Origin: Antennarius striatus
Lineage: Eukaryota > Chordata > Actinopteri > Lophiiformes > Antennariidae
Assembly: GCF_040054535.1 (NCBI RefSeq)
Contig: NC_090779.1
Span: forward strand, 25,524,001 to 25,588,000
Direction: 5' to 3'
DNA length: 64,000 nucleotides
Shown: positions 14,301 to 26,575 of the stretch, piece by piece
How the letters are laid out: every line of letters begins with the position of its first letter
Position numbering within the stretch: position 1 is the first letter of the stretch
Program-made: the position numbers and the translations under genes
The notes under the pieces: model-generated
What the model was told of the DNA's origin: nothing
Seen by the model: only the letters and a program-made list of their open reading frames with translations
Database searches by the model: none

Positions 14301-17300
14301 AAATAAATACAAAAACAATTTTTAAATGAATTTCCAGCTAATGAAGTGATGACGTTGGTTGTTGTTGGTTGTTGTTGGTTGTTGGTTGTTGTTGACATGC
14401 ATCTTTTAATCCCGTTTTAATCGTTGTTGGATTAAGAGGTCGATCACCTCGTCAGAGAATATCTGATTGTGTTGACTGTACACGCCGCTCTTCATCGTCA
14501 GCAGCTATTTATAAAGAAATAGGACATTCTCACAACCTCATTTGCATATCGTGGCTCCCTGATTGGCCCACAGAGAGAAAGGGGGTTGGGGGGGTGTGAG
14601 AATGAGGAGGAGATTTAATTGAACAGGAACATTGAACATTTAATTGAACTCAGAACAGATTCCCTGGACGTCCTGTGGGCTCAGACTTCCTGGTTTTATC
14701 CGGATCAGGTGACGTTCTCCCCAGCCAATCACCTGTGGGGATGGATAGCCGCTCAGGTGTGCGCAGGCTGTGATCCATTAGCAGGTAATCACCCGTCCCA
14801 TTGGAGCGCCGGTGTGATTGTGATAGCCTGTTAGCCCCCAATTAGCAGAGCGGTTCCTGATGGGAGCAGCTCGGCTCAGCCGGGAGTTCATCTGAGCAGC
14901 AGAACCGCGTGGAGCTACCTGAGCTCCAAACGGGCTACCTGAGCTCCAAACGGGCTACCTGAGCTCCAAACGGGCTACCTGAGCTCCAAACGGGGAGCGG
15001 GGCTCCCGCAGATTCCTGGAACAAAGTCTGAAGCCTCAGTCCAGAAGAGCACAGTCCTACGAACAGCTAAGGTACTGACAGAACCCTGAGACCCCCAGGG
15101 GCCTGAAAGAGGACACAGATACCGCCCAACGAGGGTGAGGGGACATTATTTTTTTATCCATGCGGTAATCCCTGCTGTTAATACGTTCCAGGACCACCCG
15201 TGAAAATGAGATTCCTCAATATAGCGACAAATTATTTTATTATTTACGCTAATTTAAATGTTTCTGAACCCCCCCATCCTGACATTAAACCACCTTCTAT
15301 CTGTATTACTGTTAAAACACTCCGATAGACAGTTTAAAACACAAGTGTTTTTTTAAAACACGGAAGTGTGGATGCTGTCAGCCAATAGCATGCGCGTTCG
15401 GTATCACGTGACTACCTCATAAAAATCTTGAAGCGCAAACAAGCAAGGGATTACTGCATGTATGTGTGTGTAAAGAGTACCAACTACAAGAGTGGAAAAA
15501 TAATTTCCCTGCCGGGACAGGTGAAGGAATCTTTAGTCTCTGATCTGGACCATCCTGATCACAAAAAGGTTCCTGATGGACGGATTCTTCTTCAATGTGT
15601 CCTCCGTGTTGGTCCACAAGATCCCAACCCAGACCCCCAACCCTAGACCCTATTCTAAACCTAACCTTAACCTAGCCTAAACCTAAACCTAACCCCCTCC
15701 ACCTGTTCCCTCCATCATGTCTCCATCACCTCAGCTGTATCCCACCCTGACTAAAAACTCAGCTCAGCTTCTGACTCTTCTTTCCAGCCCTGGGGGGTTT
15801 GGTGCCCCTGGTGGCCCTGAACCCCTCCAGGTCCGCCGACCGTCACACTCAGCAGTTTGGTTGAGTTTCACAGGGAATCGGTGAGTTTTCAGGTGTTAAA
15901 TATAGCGAGCAGACGTTCACACTAACAAACAGTGATGTGGATTAATCTCAGGTATCAGTGAACACCTGAACACCTGCGAACGCCACGCCAACACACTGAT
16001 TAATGAACCAGCGCAGCGCAGATCCATCCACCGCTGCCGCCGCCGCTCAGCACGGTTCATTTATCCGAAACGAGACGAGGCCGGTTTGTAATCGCTTCAT
16101 TCATCACGGACGATGTCCAGAAGGAGGGACGACGCCCGTCCCAGGGGAACCGGAGCGGCGACAACAGAACCGGTTCTACGGAACAGATTCACCCGTCAGA
16201 ATAAAACAACCGTCTCCGAGTCGTTCTGCGTTCAGACCGACTGAACACATCAGCGACGATTCTTTATCTCGCCACATCCAATCATCTGCTTCACCTCCGC
16301 TGATATTTCCTTCTGTCTTGTTTTGTATCTGAGGTCATGAGGAGCGCTGAATGTCTCAGACTCCAGTAAACACCCTGAACGCCTCACAGTCCCTGAACAC
16401 AACGCCTCGTTGCCCTTTTCGGTCCATCGCCGCCCGATGTAAAGCTAAAAGGTCTCGTCTCGTCTCGTTTGTCCTCCCAAGTGCCTGGAATCTGAGGGAG
16501 TTGGAATCCCATCAAGAACATCTTGGAGTTCTGCTCCAACGGGGAGGAAAAGAGTTCCACCTGCAGCTGCTTTTCCAAATCCAACTCACACAGATTCTAT
16601 TTTAAACTGACGTGAACTAAAGATTTCTGCCGTGATGGAGTTTCTGTCGGGTGTGACCTCCTGGGATGACCCCGAGCCAGAACTCCAGGACGACAGCCGG
16701 GCGTTCTGGAGTCCTCAATGACTTGTTCTGTTTGAAAGCAAAGGATTCTGGGTAGGTTATGGTCTCACCGTCCACACAGGCGGGCCGGGCTCGCGTGGTC
16801 CCGGCGATCTGCCCCTTCCTGCAGGCGCAGCGGGCCGTCTGCCGGGCGATGGTCCTCCTGGGCTGGCTGCTGTCCCGGTCCAGAAGGACGATCTCACAGC
16901 TTCCTGCCGCCAGCTGCCCTGGAGACAACAGGAGGTCAGAGGTCAGAGGTCAGCAACATGTCAGGAGATGCACAGAACAACAAGCACACGTATGTTCACG
17001 AGCCGAGATCACGAGTCGGGTTCACGTCACAGTCGTAGAAGGAACAGCCTTCTGGGACATCGGGGACTTCTGGAAGGAAGGGCATTGCTCTGCTGCCGAC
17101 AACAAGACCGACAACAAGACCGACAACAAGACCGACAACAAGACCGACAACAAGACCGACAACAAGACCGACAACAAGACCGACAACAAGACCGACAAGA
17201 CCGACAAGACCGACGACAAGACCGACAACAAGACCGACAAGACCGACAACAAGACCGACAACAAGACCGACAACAAGACCGACAAGACCGACAAGACCGA

Positions 17301-19474
17301 CGACAAGACCGACAACAAGACCGACAAGACCGACAACAAGACCGACAACAAGACCGACAACAAGACCGACAAGACCGACAACAAGACCGACAACAAGACC
17401 GACAACAAGACCGACAAGACCGACAAGAAGACCGACAAGACCGACAACAAGACTGACAACAAGACCGACAACAAGACCGACAACAAGACCGACAACAAGA
17501 CCGACAACAAGACTGACAACAAGACCGACAACAAGACCGACAAGACCAACAACAAGACCGACAACAAGACCGACAACAAGACCGACAACAAGACCGACAA
17601 CAAGACCGACAACAAGACCGACAACAAGACCGACAACAACTCCGACCCACCCTGCTTTCAGCTGTTGTTTTATTGATTGTCTGATTGACAGAAACAACGT
17701 AAAAACGCAAACAAAAACCTATCCTTGACCTCTCTGGTTACCATGGATACCATGGAACCATGTGACAGGTGACAATAGCAAAACGTTTCTCCGGTTAGCG
17801 CGTCGGTGCTATAGCATCTGTCAGGACGATGGGAGATAATAAACCGCGTGTGGTTCAGATGTGTCGTGAAGGGGGGGGGTGTCGGCTTCAGCACCAACAG
17901 CTGTTGATGTCCCACAGGACCCCCCCACTGAGAACCTCACTGGGGGGAACCCTCCACTCCCCGCTACACGTCTCACCATCCAACAGATGTTGGGATGTTT
18001 CACTGAACATGAAGGGAGATGCTGCTGCAGTAAAAGTGGGGGGTCCTTAAAGTGGGGCTCATCCTCTGGGCACCATGAACACTTGTACAAAATGTCAAAA
18101 CAAACTTTTCTATAGTTCCAAATTTGTCCGTCAGACAACCAATCGACCGACAGACGCATCCAGGAAGCCATGCCGCCGGCGCGGAGACAAGACTTCGCAG
18201 AAGCGCTGAGGATTCTGGGTAGTAGAGATAAATATGTGACTGTAGGCGTCCATTAGAACCTGATGGAAGGCGGAGCAGAACGATGAATGCTGGTGGAGTC
18301 ATGGGGAGAGGAGCCCTGGGGAATGGGGGTGCTGGTGGCTGTATTTGGTTGTCATGGTGACGGCCGATGCTGTCCCTGCATGCTGATGAACTTCATCAAT
18401 AGAGCCTTGGATCCCCCCCCTCTCTTAGAAAAGACTTGAACGAGCAACAGACTGCAAGATGAGGGTCACATGATCCGAGGTGGGGGCCAATGGGATTGCT
18501 TTGTGTTTGTTTGTAAAGAACTATGATCAATGAACTTTCTTTTTGATTGATTATCAAATATTTGGACCTTTTTAGGCATCAGTGATTGGTCCGGCTGGGG
18601 TGAAAAATCATCTCCAAACCAGAAACTCTGTGAAACAATCAGATTTCAACACGCTCAACAATCAGAGAGCTTTGGGGTGAGAGGTCACAGGTCAGAGGTT
18701 ACAGACTGACACCAGATCTTTACGCTGCACTTTAAATGGTGATATGAAAACTGAAACGTCTCGGGGTTTTTTTGCGATGGAGCCGCCCTGGAGGATGGCG
18801 CAGGAATCAGGATGCAGCCTGCAGATGATGTAGAAAGCTGTTCACTAACAAGCATCACCGTAACCGGGAGCAACACAGAGGCAGGGCTCTGCTTCCTTGT
18901 TAGCGTCGGACTTCCTCGTGTTCCTACCGCTGCTGCTGGACGCTAGGATGAAGAGGTTAGGGGTCAGGGGTCAGGGTCAGGGGTTAGGGTTGTAGTATTT
19001 CGGATGTGTCATGGTTTTAGTCCCTTCTTATTTCCAGCAGCCGCTCGCTGCACCGTCTCTCCTTCAGTTTCCTCTGCGGTAACAGTCTTGTATATTTTGA
19101 GGTTCCGTCTGGCCGGACGGATCCTTCTTCCCGCCTAACGACTCTGAGCAGAACGCCGTCGGCACGGCGTGATAATTAAATTACACTGCATTGTTCTCTG
19201 CTTGACACGCTGTGTTGCTCCATCAGCGCTGACATGTAATCTATTCACCAACCAACGGCAGGAAGATAAACTGACAACCGCTCGATGGCTTCTGGTCGGC
19301 TTTTTTTTATTTCCCATCATCTCTTTTAAATTCCCTGCAAATTGAAAATAAGAACAGCGAGAAGACGACTGTAGTCCCGTTTGTCCTCAGAGGGGAGACG
19401 GAGGAATAACGATGAGGCTGGAATTGGTTTTGACGCGACACAGCGGCTGTTTGCTGATCCCCCGATGCCGGAAA

Positions 19475-19568
<94 letters not shown>

Positions 19569-20612
19569 ACAGCGACAGACGAGGCCGGAATACAATGTAG
19601 TGCGTGTGTATATATATATTTTTAATTTGTCTCACGTTGCTCTGCTGGGGTGTGGCAGGAGGCGGGGCTGAACTTGTGGGTGGAGCCTCATCTCCACACC
19701 TGTACCTGATTGGCCTGATTTTCTTTTATAATCACTGGTTGTTCCGATCAGTAATTCCGTTAAATACATCAACAACAGACAGACGCAGTGATGTTTGTAA
19801 GGTTAAATGACCTTTATAGTGTTTGCAGAAGGTGTGTAATAATTACTGAAGGTAAAGTAGGCAGGTGCTTCAATTTGGGGCCCCTTGTTTTATTGATTTG
19901 AATACCTTTACGTTAATAATTGGAACGCAACATTTGTTTGGTCAGCTCGCTGACCCTTGACCTCCACACAGGTGAAGCCAGTCACGGGAACGGGTATTTC
20001 AGGGGGCTGATTGTAAAGTTGTTCTCTTTGCATCTTCTCTGAAGAGGGGCATCATGGGAGCCTCAGAACAACTGTCACATGACCTGAAAGCAAAGATTGG
20101 TCCACATCACGGTTCAGGGGACGGACACTAAAAGCTGATCGCCTCCACAGGTTCACGTCTGGTCACGGAACGGGAGGTTCTGATGGGGGCTCATAGGTTC
20201 AAACCCCGCTGTGGTGGAGGGTCCAGACAGAATGGACAGAACCGACGTCCTGCTGCGGGACCAATAAAGAATTACCTAACCATCAGCATGTAGGGCTACT
20301 TACTCAACGCCTCGTGTTATTACACCTTCATTAGACACACTTTGATCAATCAGCTGCTAAAGGAATCAGCTCTGAAATCTGCTGTGATCAATAACGATCA
20401 ATGCCGATGTGATTGGTTTATAATTGGTTTATTGTTTGTATTTGATTTGATTAAATTAATTCAAGTTAATGTGTGGAGTAAAGAAGGGGTTAATCGATCA
20501 CTTTAATCAAAACAAGACGTTATAATTTATTTATACTCTATTCTATTTTATTATTTATTATTCTATTGATCTCGTTCACTTTTATTTTAACTCATCACGA
20601 TGTGGCTCAGGG

Positions 20613-20689
<77 letters not shown>

Positions 20690-20771
20690 TGTCACCTGTT
20701 TCCGCTGAAAAGAAGCACGAAAGCGCAAAAAAAAAGTCTTTTTACCTGCTGTTCTGACATTCTATTTGACC

Positions 20772-20862
<91 letters not shown>

Positions 20863-20954
20863 CCTTCCCTCAGGACGTGTCCGTGCAGCAGCAGCAGCAG
20901 CAGCACGCAGCCCGCCGCGGCGCTCGGAGCCCAGACCCCCCGGAGGAGCTGCAT
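8654..20954 (-). CDS. tafa5: TAFA5 (FAM19A5) secreted chemokine-like protein, four coding exons
   Basis: Secreted neurokine of the TAFA family, mainly brain-expressed in vertebrates. Minus-strand exons: 20954-20864, 16918-16769, 14107-13980, 8662-8654, phases 1, 1, 0, giving 125 aa, the length I recall for the human shorter isoform. Exon 1 encodes a signal peptide starting MQLLRGVW and ending HVLREG, like the human alternative first exon. Exon 2 has SCEIVLLDRDSSQPRRTIAR and CACRKGQIAGTTRARPACVD, almost identical to human. Exon 3 carries WCEMTPCLDQEGCDLLVN then GWTCTQPGGRVKTTT, keeping the family cysteines. The last exon is only GTC TCC TGA (V, S, stop) behind a strong pyrimidine tract, matching the human VS ending. 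Odd: the first nine residues of exon 3 differ from human more than the rest. No copy of the other mammalian first exon (MAPSP type) was seen. A fish paralogue (a or b) is possible. Confidence 0.95.
8795..9095. repeat. 12-bp minisatellite in the last TAFA5 intron
   Basis: About 24 copies of TATTACTACAGG/TATTACTACAGA in tandem. The array lies in intron 3 of TAFA5, about 130 bases from the start of the 9-base coding exon. Confidence 0.95.
9180..9480. repeat. AT-rich low-complexity stretch
   Basis: Over 80 percent A and T by eye, with TA runs and homopolymer tracts. Nothing gene-like is seen. Confidence 0.8.
10275..10436. repeat. 15-bp CATCATCATCCAGCT minisatellite
   Basis: About eleven copies of a CATCATCATCCAGCT-type unit with GTC/TTC variants. 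In TAFA5 intron 3. Confidence 0.9.
10650..10815. mobile_element. LINE-like 3' end with (ATCC)n tail
   Basis: A (CATC)n run is followed by TGGAGTCTATCCCAGCTG and GGGGTACACCCTGGACAAG, phrases of a very common fish LINE 3' region as I remember it. The fragment is diverged and non-coding. Confidence 0.6.
11301..11384. repeat. (TG)n microsatellite
   Basis: About 41 pure TG units. Confidence 0.95.
11755..11870. mobile_element. Dispersed non-coding repeat, copy 2 of 3 (short)
   Basis: Shares ACTGATATTAAACCACC and TTAAAACACTCTGA with the copies at 4,480 and 15,165, but lacks their ends. Confidence 0.65.
11880..13210. repeat. Degenerate AT-rich satellite-like array
   Basis: Many diverged repeats built on TTATAAACAAATATATAGTG followed by TTTTATAAAT, with unit length of roughly 40 bases. 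A different, GC-richer segment of about 300 bases interrupts the array at 12,405-12,705. Confidence 0.75.
12405..12705. mobile_element. Probable insertion inside the AT-rich array
   Basis: This balanced-composition block splits the AT-rich array, and array-type sequence resumes directly after it. That is the pattern of an inserted element. It has no coding frame and I do not recognise its family. No clear target-site duplication could be read because the host array is degenerate. Confidence 0.4.
13567..13650. repeat. 29-bp tandem repeat, three copies
   Basis: CTTCAACACGCCAGCCGG followed by TCCGTGTGAGG, three times; the third copy has one change (AGTCGG). Confidence 0.9.
14340..14395. repeat. 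(GTT)-rich repeat
   Basis: Imperfect GGTTGTTGTT units in TAFA5 intron 2. Confidence 0.8.
14915..14995. repeat. 20-bp tandem repeat, four copies
   Basis: The unit CTACCTGAGCTCCAAACGGG is repeated four times without visible differences, so the expansion is recent. In TAFA5 intron 2. Confidence 0.95.
15165..15455. mobile_element. Dispersed non-coding repeat, copy 3 of 3
   Basis: Same layout as the copy at 4,480-4,740, with the same phrases in the same order (TGTTAATACGTTCC, TTAAACCACCTTCTATCTG, GCTGTCAGCCAATAG, TATCACGTGACT). Not coding. Confidence 0.7.
15640..15705. repeat. Degenerate telomere-like (CCTAAAC/CCTAAC) tract
   Basis: Short degenerate copies of CCCTAA-type motifs. An internal tract, not a chromosome end. 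Confidence 0.7.
17098..17640. repeat. 9/12-bp minisatellite without thymine on the plus strand
   Basis: About 48 copies of GACAACAAGACC (12 bp) mixed with 9-bp GACAAGACC units. The plus strand has almost no T for 540 bases. The array sits in TAFA5 intron 1, ending about 180 bases from exon 2. All frames are open because the periods are divisible by three; the resulting long hydrophobic or charged frames are artefacts. Confidence 0.95.
19477..19567. repeat. (GT)n microsatellite
   Basis: About 45 GT units with one GTTT interruption. Confidence 0.95.
20617..20688. repeat. (TG)n microsatellite, partner of the (CA)n at 20,774
   Basis: About 36 TG units. It is complementary to the (CA)n array 85 bases downstream; both lie in the first bases of TAFA5 intron 1. 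Confidence 0.95.
20774..20859. repeat. (CA)n microsatellite touching the TAFA5 exon 1 donor
   Basis: About 43 CA units. On the minus strand the TAFA5 donor reads GTAGG followed directly by (TG)n, so the array begins within about five bases of the splice site. Confidence 0.95.
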
Positions 20955-21560
20955 GAGGAGCGGGGAGAGAAAAGTTCACGCGTGGGGTGTCCGTGGGCCG
21001 GTGCGTCTCAACACGCCGCGTCCGTCCCGGAGTCACCGGGGGGAGCAGCGGCGGCGGCGGCTCGCATCTCCTCGATGTGAAGTCAAACTGTGGGAATTCT
21101 CGTTCTCCGTCCCCGGACGGTCCGGTGGGGGCTCCCCAGATCCCCCCTCCGCCGCATCAGCCACACGGGGAAGTTTCCCGGTTGTCCGCCCCCCCGCTCA
21201 CAGCTGTTTGCGCCCCGCGGATACCGACACCCCCGGTCCACCTGTCCGCGTAAATCCCTCCGAACGTGGGCGAACCGACACCGGGCCTGGCCGCAGCCGC
21301 TCAGCGCGCATGACGCGCCGGTCCCCCGCGGAGCGTCCGGTGGGTGCCCGGTGCTCGGTGCCGGGGGGAGGATGCTGGGTCTGGGTCTGGGTCTGGGTCT
21401 GGGTCTGGGGTCCGTCCCGGTCTGCAGACTCCACACCGACTCCCCGTCTCTCGCGCGCGCTCTCTGTAATCACGGAGTGACGTCACACGACTCTCTCCAG
21501 CGACTGAACCGGAGTGGAGCTGACCGGACCACCCGCTGATGGTGGGGGTCGTTACCCGGT
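20880..21560. promoter_or_regulatory. CpG-rich 5' region of TAFA5
   Basis: The DNA around and upstream of the TAFA5 start codon is GC-rich with many CpG dinucleotides, unlike its surroundings. It contains a (CAG)6 run inside exon 1 that encodes the leucine stretch of the signal peptide, and a GGGTCT hexamer run at 21,370-21,410. A CpG-island promoter is the natural reading; no TATA box was identified. Confidence 0.6.
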
Positions 21561-22065
21561 TCACCCGCTGGCCGCAGGTCAAAGGGCAGATATCGATCTG
21601 AATGCTAATGAAACCAATAATCAACGGGAATCCATCGATCAGGTGTTTATCTGGGGGTTTAATTACATCTGGATCGAACTGACATCAGGTCCATGAGTGG
21701 ACCAGACGTGACGTGTCACATGACGTCATCACTGAGTGCATCTCTCCCACCATGAGGGGACCTTGAGTGCATTTCCTCCCCTTTAAGGGCCCCGTTAGTC
21801 GCTGCGTCCTGTGAGAGTGGCCCCCCAGGGGGCCCTTCATCCTGTGCAAAGGCACAATCACATCCACTGGTGTGGGGGTAATTTTGGGCAGTAATGGGGG
21901 AATTCTTGCTGATGTTTCTCGCTGAAAGCCCCCCAAGAAAGAAAGAGAGACGCTCATAAAGACGAGTGGAGAACGAGTGGAAGTTAGAGGAAGGTCACCG
22001 GGGAGTTATTGACGAGAGAACCAGAGCTGATCAGACGAGTCTCCAGGAAATCTGCTCCAATATAC

Positions 22066-22820
22066 AGTATGTAGGAAACATACAGGAAATATACAGGAAA
22101 CATACAGGAAATATACAGGAAACATACAGGAAATATACAGGAAACATACAGGAAATATACAGGAAATATTTAGGAAATATTCAGGAAATATACAGGAAAT
22201 AAATAGGAAATTTACAGGAAATATACAGGAAACATACAGGAAATATACAGGAAATATTTAGGAAATATTCAGGAAATATACAGGAAATTTACAGGAAATA
22301 TACAGGAAACATACAGGAAATATATAGGAAACATACAGGAAATATACAGGAAACATACAGGAAATATTTAGGAAATATTCAGGAAATATACAGGAAATAT
22401 ATAGGAAATTTACAGGAAATATACAGGAAACATACAGGAAATATACAGGAAATGTATAGGAAATATACAGGAAATATAAAGGAAATATACAGCAAATATA
22501 CAGGAAATATATAGGAAATATGCAGGAAATATACAGGACATATACAGGAAATATACTGGAAATATATAGGAAATATTCAGGAAACATACAGGAAATATAC
22601 AGGACATATACAGGAAACATACAGGAAATATACAGGAAATATATAGGAAATATACAGGAAATATATGGGAAATATGCAGGAAATATACAGGAAATATACA
22701 GGACACATACAGGAAATATATAGGAAATATTCAGGAAATATACAGGAACCATACAGAAAATATATAGGAAACATAGAGGAAATGTATTGGTAATATAATA
22801 CAGGAAATATAGAGGAAATA
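22066..22820. repeat. 11-bp minisatellite TACAGGAAATA, about 68 copies
   Basis: A 750-base array of AGGAAATATAC / AGGAAACATAC units, almost invariably 11 bases long, so short A-tracts recur close to once per helical turn. Both strands are open over long stretches, but nothing supports coding. Confidence 0.95.
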
Positions 22821-23884
22821 GAAACAATGCTGTTTTAGAGGCGATGGACCTTTAACTCTGTCCGGTGGACACCAAAGACAACATGAGAGACGATCTGAAG
22901 GTGAGGATGAACAAACCGCTGAACGGGTTTCTTCTCATGTCTCAACCTGTTGTAATGACAAAACTAAACGTCCTGAATGATGGGGGCGGGGGCAGGAAGG
23001 TCCGATCCGACCGGCACCACAGTGTGTGACTAGTGGGCGGAGCTGTCGGCGTCCGGCGTGGCGGGGAGCGCTCCTGTGAAGAACGACCCGCTGGATGGCT
23101 CCTGGCCGTCGCCTCGATGGAGTCCGACGACGCCTCCAGCAGCGAGAACCGGCGGGGGGGCCGACGTGACCCAATTACCACAGTCGCTGGGGGGTCTCCG
23201 TCGGCGAGCGGCGGCCCGTCCTCCAGGATTTAGTCCTGAAGGTCAGGTGGTGATGAAGAGCTCAGAGGGTTCAGGTCAGAGGAACATGGGTTCCATCTCT
23301 GCTGGAGGTCAGACGTGACCTCCTGCACACGCGTGTCATCCTCTAAAGCTACTGACCTCTGACCTCTGCGGTTTGATTGGTTTGGTCTGGTCTGGTTCTG
23401 TTGATCATGACGTCACGTGATGTCATGTGACGTCTGCAGTCGCCTCTGCGCTCAGATGTTCCAGCTCTTCTATTCCAGAACAACTCCCCGCCTCCATTCA
23501 CTCGTTCAATCGATCGATCTCTACCCCCCCCCCGTGGTCCTTCTGCTTCATTTGCAGTACTTGACCTTTGACCTCAGTATGGATCCAGACCCCTTCAGTT
23601 AATTTTGTTTGAACTGACCTCTTGTGTTTCTCCTGCAGCAACACCAATCCAGACCCGCAGAGGTCAAAGGTTAACGCCATCAGGAAGCGATCAGTGTGTC
23701 AGATGATCGTTTGGACATTGATTACATTGATCAGTGTGGATGTGATCGCTTTAAAACCTGGAGGACGGAATGCAGACGCAGCCGCCTCCCTCTGGGGGCG
23801 GATCCACCGTCCAACAGCCACTGTGATTGGACAGGAACGCTCCCCAGGCACCGTGATCGATACCCAACATAAACCCAACGTGTG

Positions 23885-23970
23885 TGAACAGTCGTCACGG
23901 CTGTAGCGTGACATCATACGTGTTAATGTGTCGTGTGAGCAGTCGTCACGGCTGTAGCGTGACATCAGGG
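23885..23970. repeat. Direct duplication of about 52 bp
   Basis: GTCGTCACGGCTGTAGCGTG followed by ACATCA occurs twice, about 52 bases apart. Confidence 0.85.
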
Positions 23971-24588
23971 GGTTCAGGTCCTGGAACACTCGTACAACAC
24001 GCTTCTGGATGAACATGTGACCTGCTGTTGGTGACAGGCGCACATGCGTGACGTTCAGGACACGCTGTGAACATCAGTCCGTTTCCATGACGACTCTCAG
24101 AGGTATCGGCCGGTGCTTCACGGTGAGTCTCACCCGTCTGTCTGCCCAACAGCTTCTTGTCTTCCTCCCAACTCTTCCTAATTAGAGCTGGGTAAAGGAG
24201 CCCCGTTGGCAAGGTCACTGTTGCCTCGGTAACGCGTTGCTAACAGGATGGTGCAGAGAATGAAGATGAGGCCTATCTGGACCGCATCAGCAGCATCAGG
24301 AGATGAAGTCCATTGCATCACAGCATCTTGTCTGAGGTAGTCCACCAGTGAGGCGAGTCAAGTCTCCATCAGACTGAATTATTGATCAGGAATCAGTGTT
24401 TGCTCCTGTCAGCGGGGTTTCCTCTGATACCAGATCAATACATTAGGTTTCAGACCACACACCCACCAGCAGAAGGTAACGACCCCACGTGTGGGAATGG
24501 TTTGTCCCACACGTGTTGATGTCACAGCTTTGACTGATGAGGTGGAGGCGTGAAGGGAGGGGCACCTGAACGCTGGGTGCTCCACAGG

Positions 24589-24726
24589 AAGTGAGGGAGA
24601 CACAGGAAGTGAGGGAGACACAGGAAGTGAGGGAGACACAGGAAGTGAGGGAGACACAGGAAGTGAGGGAGACACAGGAAGTGAGGGAGACACAGGAAGT
24701 GAGGGAGACACCGGAAGTGACAGAGA
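24589..24726. repeat. 18-bp minisatellite
   Basis: About eight copies of GGAAGTGAGGGAGACACA in tandem, the last with changes. Confidence 0.95.
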
Positions 24727-24756
24727 CACTACACTGACATGTAGTCGCCTCAGACA

Positions 24757-24870
24757 AAGTCCTTTACATTGTACTTCTTTACATTGTAATCTTTTATTTT
24801 GTAGTTCTTTACATTGTAATCTTTTATTTTGTAGTTCTTTACATTGTAATCTTTTATTTTGTAGTTCTTT
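24757..24870. repeat. 30-bp tandem repeat, about three and a half copies
   Basis: Unit GTAGTTCTTTACATTGTAAT followed by CTTTTATTTT. Confidence 0.9.
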
Positions 24871-25116
24871 ACAGATGGAGTTTCCCCATTTAATAAATTA
24901 CTGTTACTGATAGTTAATGTTCCTGTTCCAGTGACCGATCCGTTCGCCTTAAAGTGTGAACGGATCTGTGATTAGAACTGGGTTAAAATCTCCTCACCGT
25001 AATCAAGGTCGTCCCAAAAACCTGCTGACATCATCATCATCAATAAACAACAACAACAACAAAACAGCCACGTCTGCGTAAAAATAACAGCGACTTAGAT
25101 TTAAAGAACGGTAAGC

Positions 25117-25781
<665 letters not shown>

Positions 25782-25972
25782 GCGTCCCCTGAGCCACATT
25801 GTGATGAGTTAAAGTAAAAGTGAATGAGATCAACAGTTAAATAAATCTCCATCTACATCAACACAGAACCTAAAGAGAAGGTTTCAGTGGAAGCCTAGTT
25901 AAAACACAGATGACTTTGTTGTTGTTTATTGTTGACAGAATGACATCATTGGGACATATGACATCATTGGGA

Positions 25973-26078
25973 CATAATAATAATAATTATAATAATAATA
26001 ATAATAATTATTATTATTATAATTATTATTATTATAATAATTATAATTATAATTATAATTATAATTATAATTATTCTA
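25973..26078. repeat. (AAT)n/(ATT)n palindromic tract
   Basis: AAT repeats run directly into ATT repeats and then into (AATTAT)n. The tract is largely self-complementary and could form a hairpin or cruciform. Confidence 0.9.
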
Positions 26079-26575
26079 ACAGGCAGAAACCTCCTGAGCC
26101 TGAGGTGGGCGGAGCCTATGGTTTGACCAGTTGGGGGGGAGGAGAGGGGAACAACACAACAACACAACAACAACACCATGAAACCACCGCTAACACCGCT
26201 AACACCGCTAACAGTAAGAATAGTGATGGTGATGATGTCAGTGGGCGTCGGCCATGATCCCAGTTGATTATCTCCATGGCAACCTGCTGGAGGACTCTAA
26301 ACAATAACAGGGTTCCTGAGAGGAAGGAGAAGATATTTAATCTGATGTTCCTGTCAGACGTTGAAATGCTTGTTTCCATGGAAACGTTTGGGCTCAGGTT
26401 CTAAAGAACACGCCTCCTGCTCCAGGTGGCACACGAGTCCACAGGTGAACGAGCCGCACCTGAGGAAGCATGGGGCCAATCGGCTGGTGGGCGGGGTCAA
26501 CGTCAGCTCCACAAAGCCAGCAGGTGCGTCAGGTGAGCGGCTCTCAAACCAGAGGAGAACAGGAAGCTGAGCATT

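Noticed and set aside
16996-17710. Long open frames over 200 aa made of VVGL, SVLL or CRSC repeats
   Set aside because: They come from the 9/12-bp array, whose period is divisible by three; the same array is open in several frames at once and no homology supports any of them.
20953-21539. 175-aa and 149-aa plus-strand frames upstream of TAFA5
   Set aside because: GC-rich CpG-island DNA commonly lacks stops; compositions are Arg/Pro/Ser-rich and no family is recognised.
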